This document shows positions 9,292-18,282 of a stretch of DNA of 64,000 nt, one piece after another. The DNA is from Enterocloster clostridioformis (lineage in GTDB: Bacteria > Bacillota > Clostridia > Lachnospirales > Lachnospiraceae): the NCBI RefSeq assembly GCF_020297485.1, contig NZ_JAIWZC010000002.1, positions 413,065 through 477,064 on the forward strand, written 5' to 3'. Position 1 is the first letter of the stretch. The number at the start of each line of letters is the position of its first letter. A program made the translations under genes and the position numbers. The notes beneath the pieces were generated by a model that saw only the letters and a list, made by a program, of their open reading frames with translations, made no database searches and was not told the origin of the DNA.

Positions 9292-9432
9292 TTACGACAC
9301 ATGAGCATTGCTGGCGGGGTTGTCGGCCCCGTATCCCTCCAACAGATTGACGCCGCCCCATACACAGAGCGCCCCGCCCAGGCCCACAACGATGGTCTGT
9401 AACGTATCCACTGCACTATTGAAAAATTCCAT
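9292..9432 (-). pseudogene. maff2: Maff2-family membrane protein, 3' end displaced by IME insertion
   Basis: Starts MEFFNSAVDTLQTIVVGLGG and continues ALCVWGGVNLLEGYGADNPA, the conserved N-terminal part of Maff2, a small hydrophobic protein in the transfer region of Tn1549-family elements. After NPAS the sequence no longer follows the family and stops after 46 residues, whereas intact members are longer (about 60-70 residues, from memory). The departure point coincides with the switch to the antiporter-bearing element, which identifies maff2 as the insertion site. The rest of maff2 should lie at the far IME junction outside the window. Confidence 0.75.
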
Positions 9433-9496
9433 ATATGCCTCACTTTCTGCCGGTTTCCGGCGAACAAATTTGATTGATTACAGGAAAAAAGCCGCT

Positions 9497-11302
9497 TCAC
9501 TGGGCGGCCAAATCTTCGTCCGACAGGTCGATATCGTAAAGGTCAAAGGGTTCATCCTCCGACACTACGCGCCGTTTTTTCCGGCGCAGGGATGACAAGT
9601 ACCTGTCCACATCAAAGGTGTTCTGTTTGTCGGCATCCGAGAGGTATTTGTAGCGGGGGTGGCGTGTAATATCGTACTTCTCACTGAAAAACGGCCTCAC
9701 CCCGCGTACCTGCAAAATACACTTGCCTCCGTCCATCGTTGCGATTTCGTCCTGGCTCATCAGCTCCTTTCCGAGTTTTTGGTAGTTCAGTCCGTGGGAG
9801 GTCTGCGCGCCCCGGTTCTCGCTTTGGTTATAGCTGTCAATGGTTTCCTTGCCCAGCACATCCGCGATCTCCTTGGCGTTTTTACCTCTTCCACTCAGGA
9901 AAAGCGTACAGTCGCAGTTGTCGGAAATGATTTCCGCGGCATCCTTGTAGATGGCCTTTAGCTGTGACTGGCTCTGCAAAATGATAGAAGCCGAGATTTC
10001 CCGGCTTCGGATAGTGGCGATCAGCTTGTCAAAGTTGGGAATCTGGCCGATGTTGGCAAACTCGTCCAGAATCATCCGCACATGGACGGGCAGCCGCCCG
10101 CCGTATTTGTCGTCGGCCCGGTCGCATAAGAGGTTGATAAGCTGGCTCTGCACCATGGCAAGAATGAAGTTAAAGGTCGCGTCCGTGTCGCTCATAATGA
10201 GGAACAGGGCCGTTTTTTCATCCCCGATGGTGTCAAGCTCCAGCTCGTCGTCCTCCATCAGCTCTCGCACTTCCCGGATGTCAAATGGCGCTAATCTGGC
10301 CCCGCAGCTAATCAAAATGGAACTGCGGGTCTTGCCTGCCGACAACAGGAATTTTTTGTACTGGCGCACCGCAAAGTGTTCCGGGTCTTTTTCTTCCAGC
10401 CGTTCAAACATCTGGTCTACCGGGGATTGAAATTCCGGGTCGTCCTCGCGGGCTTCGCTTGCGTTGATCATTTCAAGCAGCGTCGTGAAATTCATTTCAT
10501 CGTCCGGCGCTTCGTACCAGATGTAGCCAATGAGGGCCGAATACAACAGACGTTCCGACTTCACCCAAAAATCTTCGGCGCTTTTTTCGCCCTCTCCCTT
10601 GGTGTTGCAAATCAGGGTGTTGACCAGTTTTAAGATGTCTTTTTCCGAATGAATGTAGCGGAATGGGTTGTACCGCATACTCTTGGAAAAATTGATGGTA
10701 TTCAGCACTTTGACCCGGTAGCCGCTTCGCACAAGGAGCTGGCCCACCTCACCGATCAGGCCCCCTTTCGGATCGGTGACAATGAAGCTAACCGGATAGA
10801 GCTTAGAGGTACACTGCATCAGGTTCGGCTTCACAAAAAATCGTGTCTTGCCGCTGCCGGAACCTCCGATGACCAGCACGTTTTTGTTCCGGGCGGTCTT
10901 GGGGTCTTTGGGGCGGTTGTTCATGGTGAGGCGTTCCGTCTGGGTCAGGAGAATGTTGTTATCAAACACCGGGTCGATGTACGGGGCGATATCTTTGGGG
11001 CCGCCCCAACGGGCACTGCCGTATTCTACGCCTTTGCGGTATTTCTTGGCGTTCTTGCTCTTGCAGTACACCATCAGACGCAATGCCACCGCACCGGCCA
11101 CACCCACCGCCAGATCGAACAGGTGGAAGCTGGGGGCGGCGCTTTCAAAGGCAAAAGAAAAGCCGTCCGCAAGGTGCAGCAGCTTTTCCGACAAGTCCGC
11201 CCCAGCCGCCAGCCGGTAGGTCTGTCCCAGCTTGCCGAACAGGTAAACAAACAGCAGGTAGGGCAGGTTGGCGATTATCAGCTTTTTCATTTCCGGCTTC
11301 AT
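9497..11302 (-). CDS. VirD4/TraG-type conjugative coupling ATPase
   Basis: 601 residues. The N-terminal membrane segment is NLPYLLFVYLFGKLGQTYRL, with a second hydrophobic stretch. The ATPase domain has Walker A VIGGSGSGKTRFFVKPNLMQ near residue 145 and Walker B VRMILDEFANIGQIP near 410. The C-terminus is acidic (DLYDIDLSDEDLAAQ), as is common in these proteins. It couples relaxase-bound DNA to the transfer channel. The gene overlaps pcfB by ATGA. It belongs to the conjugative element and could also serve the relaxase of the nested IME. Confidence 0.92.
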   Translation of the reverse strand: MKPEMKKLIIANLPYLLFVYLFGKLGQTYRLAAGADLSEKLLHLADGFSFAFESAAPSFHLFDLAVGVAGAVALRLMVYCKSKNAKKYRKGVEYGSARWGGPKDIAPYIDPVFDNNILLTQTERLTMNNRPKDPKTARNKNVLVIGGSGSGKTRFFVKPNLMQCTSKLYPVSFIVTDPKGGLIGEVGQLLVRSGYRVKVLNTINFSKSMRYNPFRYIHSEKDILKLVNTLICNTKGEGEKSAEDFWVKSERLLYSALIGYIWYEAPDDEMNFTTLLEMINASEAREDDPEFQSPVDQMFERLEEKDPEHFAVRQYKKFLLSAGKTRSSILISCGARLAPFDIREVRELMEDDELELDTIGDEKTALFLIMSDTDATFNFILAMVQSQLINLLCDRADDKYGGRLPVHVRMILDEFANIGQIPNFDKLIATIRSREISASIILQSQSQLKAIYKDAAEIISDNCDCTLFLSGRGKNAKEIADVLGKETIDSYNQSENRGAQTSHGLNYQKLGKELMSQDEIATMDGGKCILQVRGVRPFFSEKYDITRHPRYKYLSDADKQNTFDVDRYLSSLRRKKRRVVSEDEPFDLYDIDLSDEDLAAQ

Positions 11303-11775
11303 CGTGACAGCCCCCTTTCCTTGACTTTCTCCTTGGCCCGCTGCTGCGTCTTGGCCGCAGCCTTTTGTTTCAGGGCGGATAGGGTCTTTCGGATGGAGGG
11401 GCGTTCCTGTTGTTTGAGCTTCTTGGCCGTGAACTCCTTGAACGCCTGTTCCAGATTGTCCGCCTGCTTGGATTTGAAAATCACGATATACCGGGGCGGA
11501 TGGGTGGTGCGGTCTTTCCGCAGGGTGAAATCAATTCCGTATTTCTTGGCGCAGGGCCGAAACAGTCCGATGTTGGCATCGGTGATTTCAATATTGGACA
11601 GGGCGCAACCGCCCTTTTTGAGCTGCCGCAAGCTCTGTCTGCCTTGGTGGGGGTTACTCTTGGCTGTTTGACGGGCAGCCAGAAATTTCTTCATGGCCGC
11701 CTGCAATACCTGGCCGGTGAGCTTGCCTGTCTTAACCGCTAATGCGATGGTTTTCTGTTCGATTTCTTCCTGCAA
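11299..11775 (-). CDS. pcfB: PcfB family conjugation protein
   Basis: 158 residues, MQEEIEQKTIALAVKTGKLTG..., the PcfB family that precedes the VirD4 gene in Tn1549-type elements and in the pCF10 system. It is basic, with a Lys-rich helical C-terminus (RKTLSALKQKAAAKTQQRAK). PcfB-type proteins act with the coupling protein in DNA processing. The ATGA overlap with the coupling-protein gene shows translational coupling. Confidence 0.87.
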   Translation of the reverse strand: MQEEIEQKTIALAVKTGKLTGQVLQAAMKKFLAARQTAKSNPHQGRQSLRQLKKGGCALSNIEITDANIGLFRPCAKKYGIDFTLRKDRTTHPPRYIVIFKSKQADNLEQAFKEFTAKKLKQQERPSIRKTLSALKQKAAAKTQQRAKEKVKERGLSR

Positions 11776-11820
11776 CTGCTATCCCTCCTTTGGAAAGTCA
11801 AAGCAGGCAGGCAGTACAGC

Positions 11821-12033
11821 TTAGATCCGCACCCGCAGGCCGGAGAGGTCGTCGGTGCGGATACCCACCAGATACCAGTTGTCAGCCATTTCTATGCGGG
11901 TGGGCCTCCATCTGCCGCCTACCAGTACATCAAAGATTTCTCCGCAGTGCAGGCCGCCGTAGTAGTCCGAAAGGTCAAAACGGATGTCATAGCGGTCTGC
12001 CTGCTCGTCAAAAATCAAAGTTCCCTGTTTCAT
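11821..12033 (-). CDS. DUF5348 family protein
   Basis: 70 residues, MKQGTLIFDEQADRYDIRFD, with GGLHCGEIFDVLVGGRW and a TRIEMADNWYLVG segment. It fits the small DUF5348 family encoded at this position in many Tn1549-like elements. Function is unknown. RBS AAGGAGG lies before the ATG, and the gene sits between pcfB and the replication gene in the same operon. Confidence 0.8.
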   Translation of the reverse strand: MKQGTLIFDEQADRYDIRFDLSDYYGGLHCGEIFDVLVGGRWRPTRIEMADNWYLVGIRTDDLSGLRVRI

Positions 12034-12050
12034 AGGGCTGTCCTCCTTTT

Positions 12051-13175
12051 TCAGATTTTGCCGGTGTTCATATCGTGGGCCACCAGTGCCGTGTAATAGC
12101 CGTTGATGGTGCTTGGGGCGTTGAACAGAGCCGCCAGCAGATATTTCTTGATATTTCGGATTTCCGTGGTGTTTTTGCTGATACAGTCAAAGACAAACTC
12201 CATGTGGGAACTGTTTAGCTTCATCAGCTTGGATTTCACCAGCTCGGCGGGGTAATCGTCCCCGGCAATGCGGATAGTCGTTCGGGCGCTGCATACGGTT
12301 TCCACCAGCAAGTCCACGATTTCATCCAACAGCTCCCGGTCAAGTCGGGTGTTCTGCACCAGATGGGAATACTCGATGTTGTCCATGATAATTTCCCGAT
12401 AAACCGCTACGGCGCTCTGTGACTTCGCTCCCGGTCCTTTCCGTTCCGGCGGCGCAGCCGCTGTTTTCCCCAAAGGAGAGGGAGGGGAAAGGATAGGAAT
12501 GGAATCGGTAGTTAATCCATCCGTAGTTAATGGGTCTTTAGTTTGTTTATCTTTATTTAATTGCGTTGGTTTTTCCTGCGTAGGCTTTTCCTGCGTTGGA
12601 TTATCCAATGTTGGATTTTCCAATGTAGGTGAATCCGGCACAGGCTGGGGATGCTCGTAAATGATGTAATCCGCCCCGCGAAGCCGCCCCTGTCTGTCTC
12701 TCTCACGGGAACGGACGATATACCCGGCCTGTTCCAGCTCCTGGACAGCCGCCCGGATCGCGTCAATCTGTTCCCGGTTGATGAGGGATAAGCCTTTCAG
12801 CGTAAAGTCCCAATCCTCCGGTAAGGACAGCATTTGCGACAGCAGGCCCTTGGCTTTCAGGGACAAGTCCTTGTTCCGCAGGTGGTGGTTGGACATCACC
12901 GTGTAGCCCTGGTTTTTCTCCACGCGAAAAACTGCCATCTCGTCATCAGCTCCTTTCACTTGGAATTTCACCGCGCCGTCAAGGGCGGTGAGCTTGCCCG
13001 GCTGGTAAGGGCATTCTGCGTAGATGCAAAACTGATATTTCCAGTGCGGGCGGTAAAAGCGGCAAGTGCCGCAGTCCTGCGGCGCTCCGGCCTCGCCGCT
13101 GTCAAAATGATCTGCGCCCGGCCTCGTCTGCATGAGCTGTTCAAAGGCCCGGTCACTGCCGGAAGTAAAGTACAT
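12051..13175 (-). CDS. DUF6017 / helix-turn-helix replication initiator, with fused N-terminal Cys-rich part
   Basis: 374 residues. From internal Met 80 (position 12938) it reads MAVFRVEKNQGYTVMSNHHL, then LSLKAKGLLSQMLSLPEDWD, the winged-helix domain of plasmid/ICE initiators. A Pro/Thr-rich linker with repeated NPTQEKPTQ follows, then a helical C-terminal DUF6017-like domain. Residues 1-79 contain CGTCRFYRPH and CIYAECPY, normally encoded (from memory) as a separate small protein in related elements. Here both are in one frame. An AAAGGAG site before codon 80 suggests that the initiator may still be made separately. Confidence 0.82.
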   Translation of the reverse strand: MYFTSGSDRAFEQLMQTRPGADHFDSGEAGAPQDCGTCRFYRPHWKYQFCIYAECPYQPGKLTALDGAVKFQVKGADDEMAVFRVEKNQGYTVMSNHHLRNKDLSLKAKGLLSQMLSLPEDWDFTLKGLSLINREQIDAIRAAVQELEQAGYIVRSRERDRQGRLRGADYIIYEHPQPVPDSPTLENPTLDNPTQEKPTQEKPTQLNKDKQTKDPLTTDGLTTDSIPILSPPSPLGKTAAAPPERKGPGAKSQSAVAVYREIIMDNIEYSHLVQNTRLDRELLDEIVDLLVETVCSARTTIRIAGDDYPAELVKSKLMKLNSSHMEFVFDCISKNTTEIRNIKKYLLAALFNAPSTINGYYTALVAHDMNTGKI

Positions 13176-13343
13176 AGGCGGTCGCTCCTTTCTCTATTTG
13201 GGCGCAAAAAAGCGGCGTCCTGATCTCCCCAAAGGGAAAAGAGAACGCCGCCATCTGCGGTGTTGTATTCGATTTTTCGATGTGCGCTGTTTGGGATAGT
13301 AGGCTTCATAGGAAAGGACAGCGTGTCAAGGCTCCCTCCGAAT

Positions 13344-13363
13344 GTAGTAAATGGGTAGTAAAT
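13344..13363. repeat. Direct repeats GTAGTAAAT resembling integrase arm sites at the ICE end
   Basis: GTAGTAAAT occurs twice with 11-base spacing (13344-13352 and 13355-13363) in the gene-free end of the conjugative element. Tn916 integrase uses DR2 arm repeats that contain TAGTAAAT, as best recalled. The surrounding stretch 13176-13549 holds no gene and should contain the element terminus. Confidence 0.5.
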
Positions 13364-13549
13364 TCGGTGTCCTTATCCCATGATTTGCTCGTATTTCCGG
13401 GCTTTTTTGAGACAATCAGAGTTGTTAGAACAAATATCAATGACAAATATCCCCAGAAACAGTACCACATGCTGCTATATGATACAATTTCCGGGGTATA
13501 CACAAGGCGTTATTTCACTTGTTTTCTATTCAGCCGGTTTATATATAAC

Positions 13550-14329
13550 CTACTCATTCAGCTCATATGAAACCGTCACCTGGGCTTCCACACTGACCTG
13601 GCCCGGCATTACAGGAGCGCCTGCATCTTCCAAAGCCACAGCTGACATCTTGGCAGAACCCCCCGAATTATAGGAAGCATATCTGGTATCCGGCTGATAG
13701 CCGAATTCCTCCACATGGACCACACCGGCCAATGTCTTTGCGCCGGCCTCCGCCAGAGCCTGTGCTTTGGCCTGGGCCACGGCCATGGCTCCCTTCAGCG
13801 CCTCCTGATAGCTGGCATCATAGCTGCTGGAAAAATAGCTGACGGAATTAATACCGTTGACTCCCGCGGCCACTGACTTTGTGATGATGGTTCCTGCATT
13901 GTCAATAGGTATGTCGGATACTGTCAAATTGGTCGTCATCTCATATCCGATTATCTCCTGTTTATCCGAATTCCAATTGCGGATAGGACTCAGACCATAG
14001 GAAGATGTCTGTATGGAAGTTTCTTCCACTCCCAGGCCCTTTAATGTCTCAATGGCTGCGTTCAGGTCACTGGCATTCTTCTCCTGGCAGGCAGCGGCCG
14101 TATCCTCCCTGGTATAGACGGCATATTCAATCCGGGCCATGTCCGGCACCACCTTTACCTCCTCACGCCCTGTCACCGTAATCACATTCTCTGCGGCATC
14201 TACATTCTGTACCTTCAACGTGTCCGGCATCTGCGTCCCTGCCGCACATCCGCCCAGCCCTAAGGCTGCGGCGGCCACTGCCGCGCTGATACCCGCTGTG
14301 TATACTGTCCTCTTCATAAAATGTTTCAT
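13550..14329 (-). CDS. SIMPL (DUF541) domain lipoprotein
   Basis: About 259 residues. The N-terminus MKHFMKRTVYTAGISAAVAA ends in a lipobox, LGLGGC, so it should be lipid-anchored outside the membrane. The remainder is the SIMPL domain: ITVTGREEVKVVPDMARIEY, ALKGAMAVAQAKAQALAEA, and a C-terminal VEAQVTVSYEL strand. Biochemical function of the family is unclear. GGGAGG precedes the ATG at 14329; the longer frame from 14464 lacks such a site. It is the first chromosomal gene beyond the mobile element. Confidence 0.85.
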   Translation of the reverse strand: MKHFMKRTVYTAGISAAVAAAALGLGGCAAGTQMPDTLKVQNVDAAENVITVTGREEVKVVPDMARIEYAVYTREDTAAACQEKNASDLNAAIETLKGLGVEETSIQTSSYGLSPIRNWNSDKQEIIGYEMTTNLTVSDIPIDNAGTIITKSVAAGVNGINSVSYFSSSYDASYQEALKGAMAVAQAKAQALAEAGAKTLAGVVHVEEFGYQPDTRYASYNSGGSAKMSAVALEDAGAPVMPGQVSVEAQVTVSYELNE

Positions 14330-14647
14330 AATTGCCTCCCTCTTTTCTGTTTTCATCGGAATCCATTCATATGATACAGGCGTACTAATATGCCCTATCC
14401 TTATACTACCAGAAAGAGAGAATTCTGGTATTTCTTTTCTCTTAATTATAGAGGTATGTTTCATTACAAAGTTTCTACGAATTTATTTCTGGCAATGCCT
14501 GCTGCTCTTGCTATAACTTTCCGCTATCTCCGTATCCTGCCTGTCTATATTTTGTCACTGCCCTTGACAGCGGCGCCGGAAACTGCTAATATAGAGTGAG
14601 CGCGGGATTTCGTTAGCATACCAGATAAGCGCAGCACTGAATATTCA

Positions 14648-14984
14648 GGGGTTGTACTGGTTTCGACGGGGGTCATGCAGCTGGTGAAGCTATCCCCATG
14701 CGATGGGTTAAATGGCAAAAATAAATATAAACGCTAACGACGAATTAGCAATCGCTGCCTAATGGCAGCTGTCAGACTTAGAGCACCCGCACTTTAAGAC
14801 CCTGGCATCGACTATGTGGGAAACGACGTATGCAAAGCTTTGAGCATATGGGCGTATGATGAAGCTACTGAAACCATCCGGGTGTCCTTTCTCTGATGGC
14901 AGAGGGAATGTCAAATAAAGGACTATGATAGTAGAAGAACAGGGAATTGATTTTCGGACAGGGGTTCGATTCCCCTCAGCTCCA
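14648..14984 (+). ncRNA. ssrA: Transfer-messenger RNA (tmRNA, ssrA)
   Basis: The 5' end GGGGTTGTACTGGTTTCGAC and the 3' end with T-arm GGTTCGATTCCCC and CAGCTCCA fold into the tRNA-like domain: the seven acceptor pairs form between GGGGTTG and CAGCTCC. The internal tag frame at 14715-14762 encodes AKININANDELAIAA and a TAA stop, with the AA terminus recognised by ClpXP. CCA is not encoded. It rescues stalled ribosomes together with SmpB, whose gene lies at 32126-32593. Confidence 0.95.
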
Positions 14985-14994
14985 TGCTGAATGA

Positions 14995-15040
14995 TGTCGG
15001 TTTTTCCTTATTTTATAAGGAATTCCGGCATTTTCTTTTT
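14995..15040 (+). terminator. Terminator of ssrA
   Basis: TGTCGG at 14995-15000 pairs with CCGGCA at 15025-15030, enclosing a CCTTAT/ATAAGG stem, followed by TTTTCTTTTT. It lies just after the tmRNA 3' end. Confidence 0.7.
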
Positions 15041-15229
15041 AGAAATGCTTGATAACCTTTTTAGGATTTTGATTACCTTTTTTGATTACTTTTTAGGCTG
15101 TTTTCATTGGAATTGCAGCCCGATTTATCTGCTGTGTCTTGGTATTATTATTCTTGTTACACATACCTATCCCCTGCTTCTGATTTTGGATATTCTTCGA
15201 TGTCATACGCATTAAATACTTGTTCTTCT

Positions 15230-15400
15230 TTACCGGACCACCACGCGGTGCTTGTCATCATACATGTTCTTCGTGATACAGTTCCCGTTCTCATCGTACC
15301 AGGCCGTCATGGCATGGCTGTCATCGTACTCATACCGGCGCTCATTACCTGCCGGGTTCGTGGCGGATACCAGGTCCCCTGCCTCAGCATTCCGCTGGCA
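15230..15400 (-). pseudogene. Fragment of an RHS/YD-repeat protein
   Basis: A minus-strand frame reads GDLVSATNPAGNERRYEYDD and AWYDENGNCITKNMYDD, the characteristic YD/RHS repeat pattern (two adjacent repeat units). It ends after about 50 recognisable residues with no RHS core or toxin domain. It is a remnant, probably of a larger secreted RHS protein. It lies between ssrA and another gene fragment. Confidence 0.6.
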
Positions 15401-15495
15401 AATGTCTCGTCTTTTACCTCTGAAAGCGGTATCATCCCGCCTGTAACAAGGCTTGTAATTGCAAATTCCCGGTGGCAATCAACGCATAGATGATG

Positions 15496-15830
15496 TTACT
15501 TCCATATTCTGGAGAGGCGTACATAAAGATAGGGCCCTGTCAGAAATCGGATAGTATCATAGGGCTGATCCTGGAGGCATTTGGATTGACCGTTGAAGAC
15601 GTTCAGCCCCATATGGTCCGGATGGTCGTGGGTAATAAACACGTCCAGATCCTTATAGGACACTCCAAGCGCCTCCACCATACCGCGCGGTATCTCCTAA
15701 TCCTGTTCAAACCGAAAAGAGGTATCCACCATCAGACTGCGTCCCGGCTGCCGGATCAGATAGAGATTGCGTGGACTCATATGGCGGTCAGAATAGGAAA
15801 TCGTCTCCTGAAATAGATTGTGATAAATTG
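15496..15830 (-). pseudogene. Metallo-beta-lactamase-fold hydrolase, broken by a stop codon
   Basis: The frame contains DRHMSPRNLYLIRQPGRSLM, then VDTSFRFEQD, an in-frame TAG (15699-15697), and continues in the same frame with VEALGVSYKDLDVFITHDHP and DHMGLNVF. The HDHPDH motif is the zinc site of the MBL fold. The rest of the domain is absent downstream. It is therefore a truncated N-terminal fragment with a nonsense mutation. Confidence 0.65.
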
Positions 15831-15970
15831 ACCTCCATTGTAATTTTTCGGACAAATGTAAATTAGATTTTCTGACTGTAATTAGAATACAGCCGGAATT
15901 TTTTCGCTGTTTACTGGCATTTTCTTTGTTCATCCTGTATAATAAGTATATCAATTTATTGGAGTGTATT

Positions 15971-16858
15971 ATGAACTTACCACAACTATACTATTTTCGA
16001 AAACTGGCTGAAGTCCAGCATTATACGGAGGCAGCCAAGGCACTTTATATTACGCAGCCCAGCTTAAGCGATTCCATCGCATCCCTGGAAAAAGAACTTG
16101 GGGTATCCCTTTTCCAGAAAAAGGGGCGTAATATCCAGCTTACCAAATACGGGAAAGAATTTTACCAGTACGTCAGCGAATCCTTAGGTATCCTGGAGCA
16201 CGGCATCTCTCTGATCAAGGAGAAATCAGGTCATATCAGCGGCTCTATCGATATCGGATGCATCCCCACCCTGTTAGGTGACTTTTTACCGGAAGCGCTG
16301 GAGCTTTATCACGAGAAGAATCCGCTAACCACGATTAATATCTATCATGGAATGTCCATTGAGGTGGCTCAGGGCGTTTCCGGCGGTAAATATGACATCG
16401 GCTTCTGTTCCATGGTGGACGACATGCCCGACCTGGTCTTCGTCCCCATCACCTATCAGGAACTAATCGCCATTGTCCAGAACAACCATCCGCTGGCAGA
16501 CCGCGGCGCCATGTATCTGTCTGACTTAAATGGTTACAGATTGACCACCTACCGGGATACAATCCCCATCGGCAAGGTCGTCCACAAGCTGCTGAAAAAA
16601 AAAGGAGTGGAGGCCGTCTATTCCTATGACGACGAAATCTCCATTGCCGGCAGGATTTCCAACTCCTCAAAAGTGGCCATTGTGGCAGATACCCCCTTTT
16701 TGAGGCAGTTCAGTAATCTTTCCAAGGTCCGGCTTCTTGATGTTCCAAAAGATACCCGCATGATTTATATGGTATACAGCAGTAAAAACTTCATCACTTC
16801 AGCCGTGGAAGCCTTTGCGAACTTCATGGTCGCCCATTGCTTAAATATGCCGGAGTAA
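15971..16858 (+). CDS. LysR family transcriptional regulator
   Basis: About 295 residues from MNLPQLYYFRKLAEVQHYTE. The N-terminal winged HTH is typical: AAKALYITQPSLSDSIASLE, then KELGVSLFQKKGRNIQLT. The effector-binding domain begins near residue 90 with GSIDIGCIPTLLGDFLPEAL. The start at 15971 has GGAGTG upstream. It is convergent with the permease end of the acyl-CoA operon and separated from it by a two-way terminator, so it may control that operon from a distance, but no target site was identified. Confidence 0.9.
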   Translation: MNLPQLYYFRKLAEVQHYTEAAKALYITQPSLSDSIASLEKELGVSLFQKKGRNIQLTKYGKEFYQYVSESLGILEHGISLIKEKSGHISGSIDIGCIPTLLGDFLPEALELYHEKNPLTTINIYHGMSIEVAQGVSGGKYDIGFCSMVDDMPDLVFVPITYQELIAIVQNNHPLADRGAMYLSDLNGYRLTTYRDTIPIGKVVHKLLKKKGVEAVYSYDDEISIAGRISNSSKVAIVADTPFLRQFSNLSKVRLLDVPKDTRMIYMVYSSKNFITSAVEAFANFMVAHCLNMPE

Positions 16859-16898
16859 GATTCCTTCACACCTGCCGCATAGCTGTCACACAAAACGC

Positions 16899-16948
16899 AA
16901 AAAAGGAACCGTCCTCTGCTCTCTGAACCAGAGGAACGGTTCCTTTTT
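16899..16948. terminator. Bidirectional terminator between LysR gene and GntP permease gene
   Basis: AAAAAGGAACCGT and CTCTG on the left match CAGAGG and ACGGTTCCTTTTT on the right. A-tract and T-tract flank the stem, so it can stop transcription from both converging units. Confidence 0.85.
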
Positions 16949-16963
16949 CCATACTCACAATTC

Positions 16964-18265
16964 TTAAAATGTAATACCAAAGGTAGCCATCAAAGCGATA
17001 ACCAGACCCGCTACAGCCGCTGGAATCATGGTTCCCAGAATCACGTGCTTATAGCTCTCCTTTAAGCTACACCCGCAGATGGACATTGTAAGAATCGCCA
17101 CGGAGGAGTTAGGCAGCTTATTTAAAATCAGGGCCGACTCTGCCACGATTCTGTGAAGAGCCTGGACATTGACTCCCATATCCACAAACGCCTGGCCGAA
17201 GCTCTCCAGGAATATGGTTTCGCCGGAGATTGCGGATCCGGTCAGACCAGTCAGTACCGCGGTTCCGAAATAAGCCTTTAAATACACCGGCATATTCATG
17301 GCCAAAACGGCCTGCTGCAGTTCTTTAAACGCAGGCGACAGACTGAGCACCTTGGAAAGTCCCATAACCGCCGCAACCGTCAGCATAGAATTCAGTCCTG
17401 ATCCTGCGCCCGTTTTCGCGGAGGATTTAATATTTTCAATATGCTTAAACTGTGTCGCTATAATCAGCAGAATGCCCACGGTCAAAGAAAACAGGATACT
17501 CGTGGAGGTTCCCCAGCTGGAGGTAGCCACTACAATGCCAAACACTACAACGAACGGAAGCACCGACATTCCGATACCAGGAAGTTCTTCATCGCTCATA
17601 ATCTTATTGGAGTCGGCATACATGGCCAGCAGTTCTTCATTCGTATGTTTTTTGTGGCTCTGGGCCTGGGCATAGTTGAAATATACGAAGTAGCACACAG
17701 CCACGATTACGGTAAACACAAGCGATAAGAAAGGCGCCGATCCCAGAGACGTTCCCAGATAACCGCTGGGCAGTACGTTACAGATATCCAGGGTGTACAT
17801 GAATCCATTGGCGGAAGCTCCGCCCCCCAGAAGCATGAACGGAAGCAGCCTGCGGTCCATCTTATTTTCACGGAGCAGATTATCTGCGATCGGATACAGT
17901 ACAAACACCATGATATATCCATTGATGCCTAAAAGTGTGATAAAAAAAGTACAGATCAATATAACCAGACCAACCATCTTAGCTCCCAGCTTCTGTGTCA
18001 GCCATTTGGCTATTTTCGTTGCCAGCCCGGTTTCCAGCACCAGTTGTCCGAAGATGCCTCCCATACCCAGAATCAGGAACCAGGAAGTTACGAAACCACC
18101 GGCGCCGCCGGAGAATGTGGTAAGAAGACCGTCGGACAGGCTGAGCTGACTGCTTAATAAGATAATTACCGCCGTAATTACGGTAGCAGTTATCATGTCA
18201 ATCCCCTTGATGATCATAACCACCAGGAGAGCAATGGCAAAAATAAGACCCACTGTTGCTAACAT
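16964..18265 (-). CDS. GntP-family (gluconate/organic acid:H+) permease
   Basis: 433 residues, nearly all hydrophobic, with about 12 membrane segments. The opening is MLATVGLIFAIALLVVMIIK. Motifs fit the GntP / ion-transporter superfamily: LILGMGGIFGQLVLETGLA, LGGGASANGFMYTLD, and GLTGSAISGETIFLESFG. These permeases import gluconate or other carboxylates with protons. It is the last gene of the acyl-CoA operon, 17 bases after the broken transporter gene, which suggests that it brings in the acid activated by the ligase. Substrate is not predictable. Confidence 0.85.
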   Translation of the reverse strand: MLATVGLIFAIALLVVMIIKGIDMITATVITAVIILLSSQLSLSDGLLTTFSGGAGGFVTSWFLILGMGGIFGQLVLETGLATKIAKWLTQKLGAKMVGLVILICTFFITLLGINGYIMVFVLYPIADNLLRENKMDRRLLPFMLLGGGASANGFMYTLDICNVLPSGYLGTSLGSAPFLSLVFTVIVAVCYFVYFNYAQAQSHKKHTNEELLAMYADSNKIMSDEELPGIGMSVLPFVVVFGIVVATSSWGTSTSILFSLTVGILLIIATQFKHIENIKSSAKTGAGSGLNSMLTVAAVMGLSKVLSLSPAFKELQQAVLAMNMPVYLKAYFGTAVLTGLTGSAISGETIFLESFGQAFVDMGVNVQALHRIVAESALILNKLPNSSVAILTMSICGCSLKESYKHVILGTMIPAAVAGLVIALMATFGITF

Positions 18266-18282
18266 AAAAATACCTCCATCAT

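Larger units (their letters stand above)
9292..13450 (-). mobile_element. End of a Tn1549-family integrative conjugative element
   Basis: The gene order DUF6017 replication protein, DUF5348, PcfB, VirD4, Maff2 is the usual opening block of Tn1549/CTn-type elements. It is interrupted at Maff2 by the IME to the left, so the remaining transfer genes should lie beyond the left window edge. The right end is placed between the direct repeats at 13344-13363 and the chromosomal SIMPL gene that ends at 13550. The exact terminus is not resolved because the empty target site is not visible. Confidence 0.65.

Noticed and set aside
10649..11671. 340-codon plus-strand ORF opposite virD4 and pcfB
   Set aside because: Both minus-strand genes have intact family motifs and coupled starts; this frame has none.
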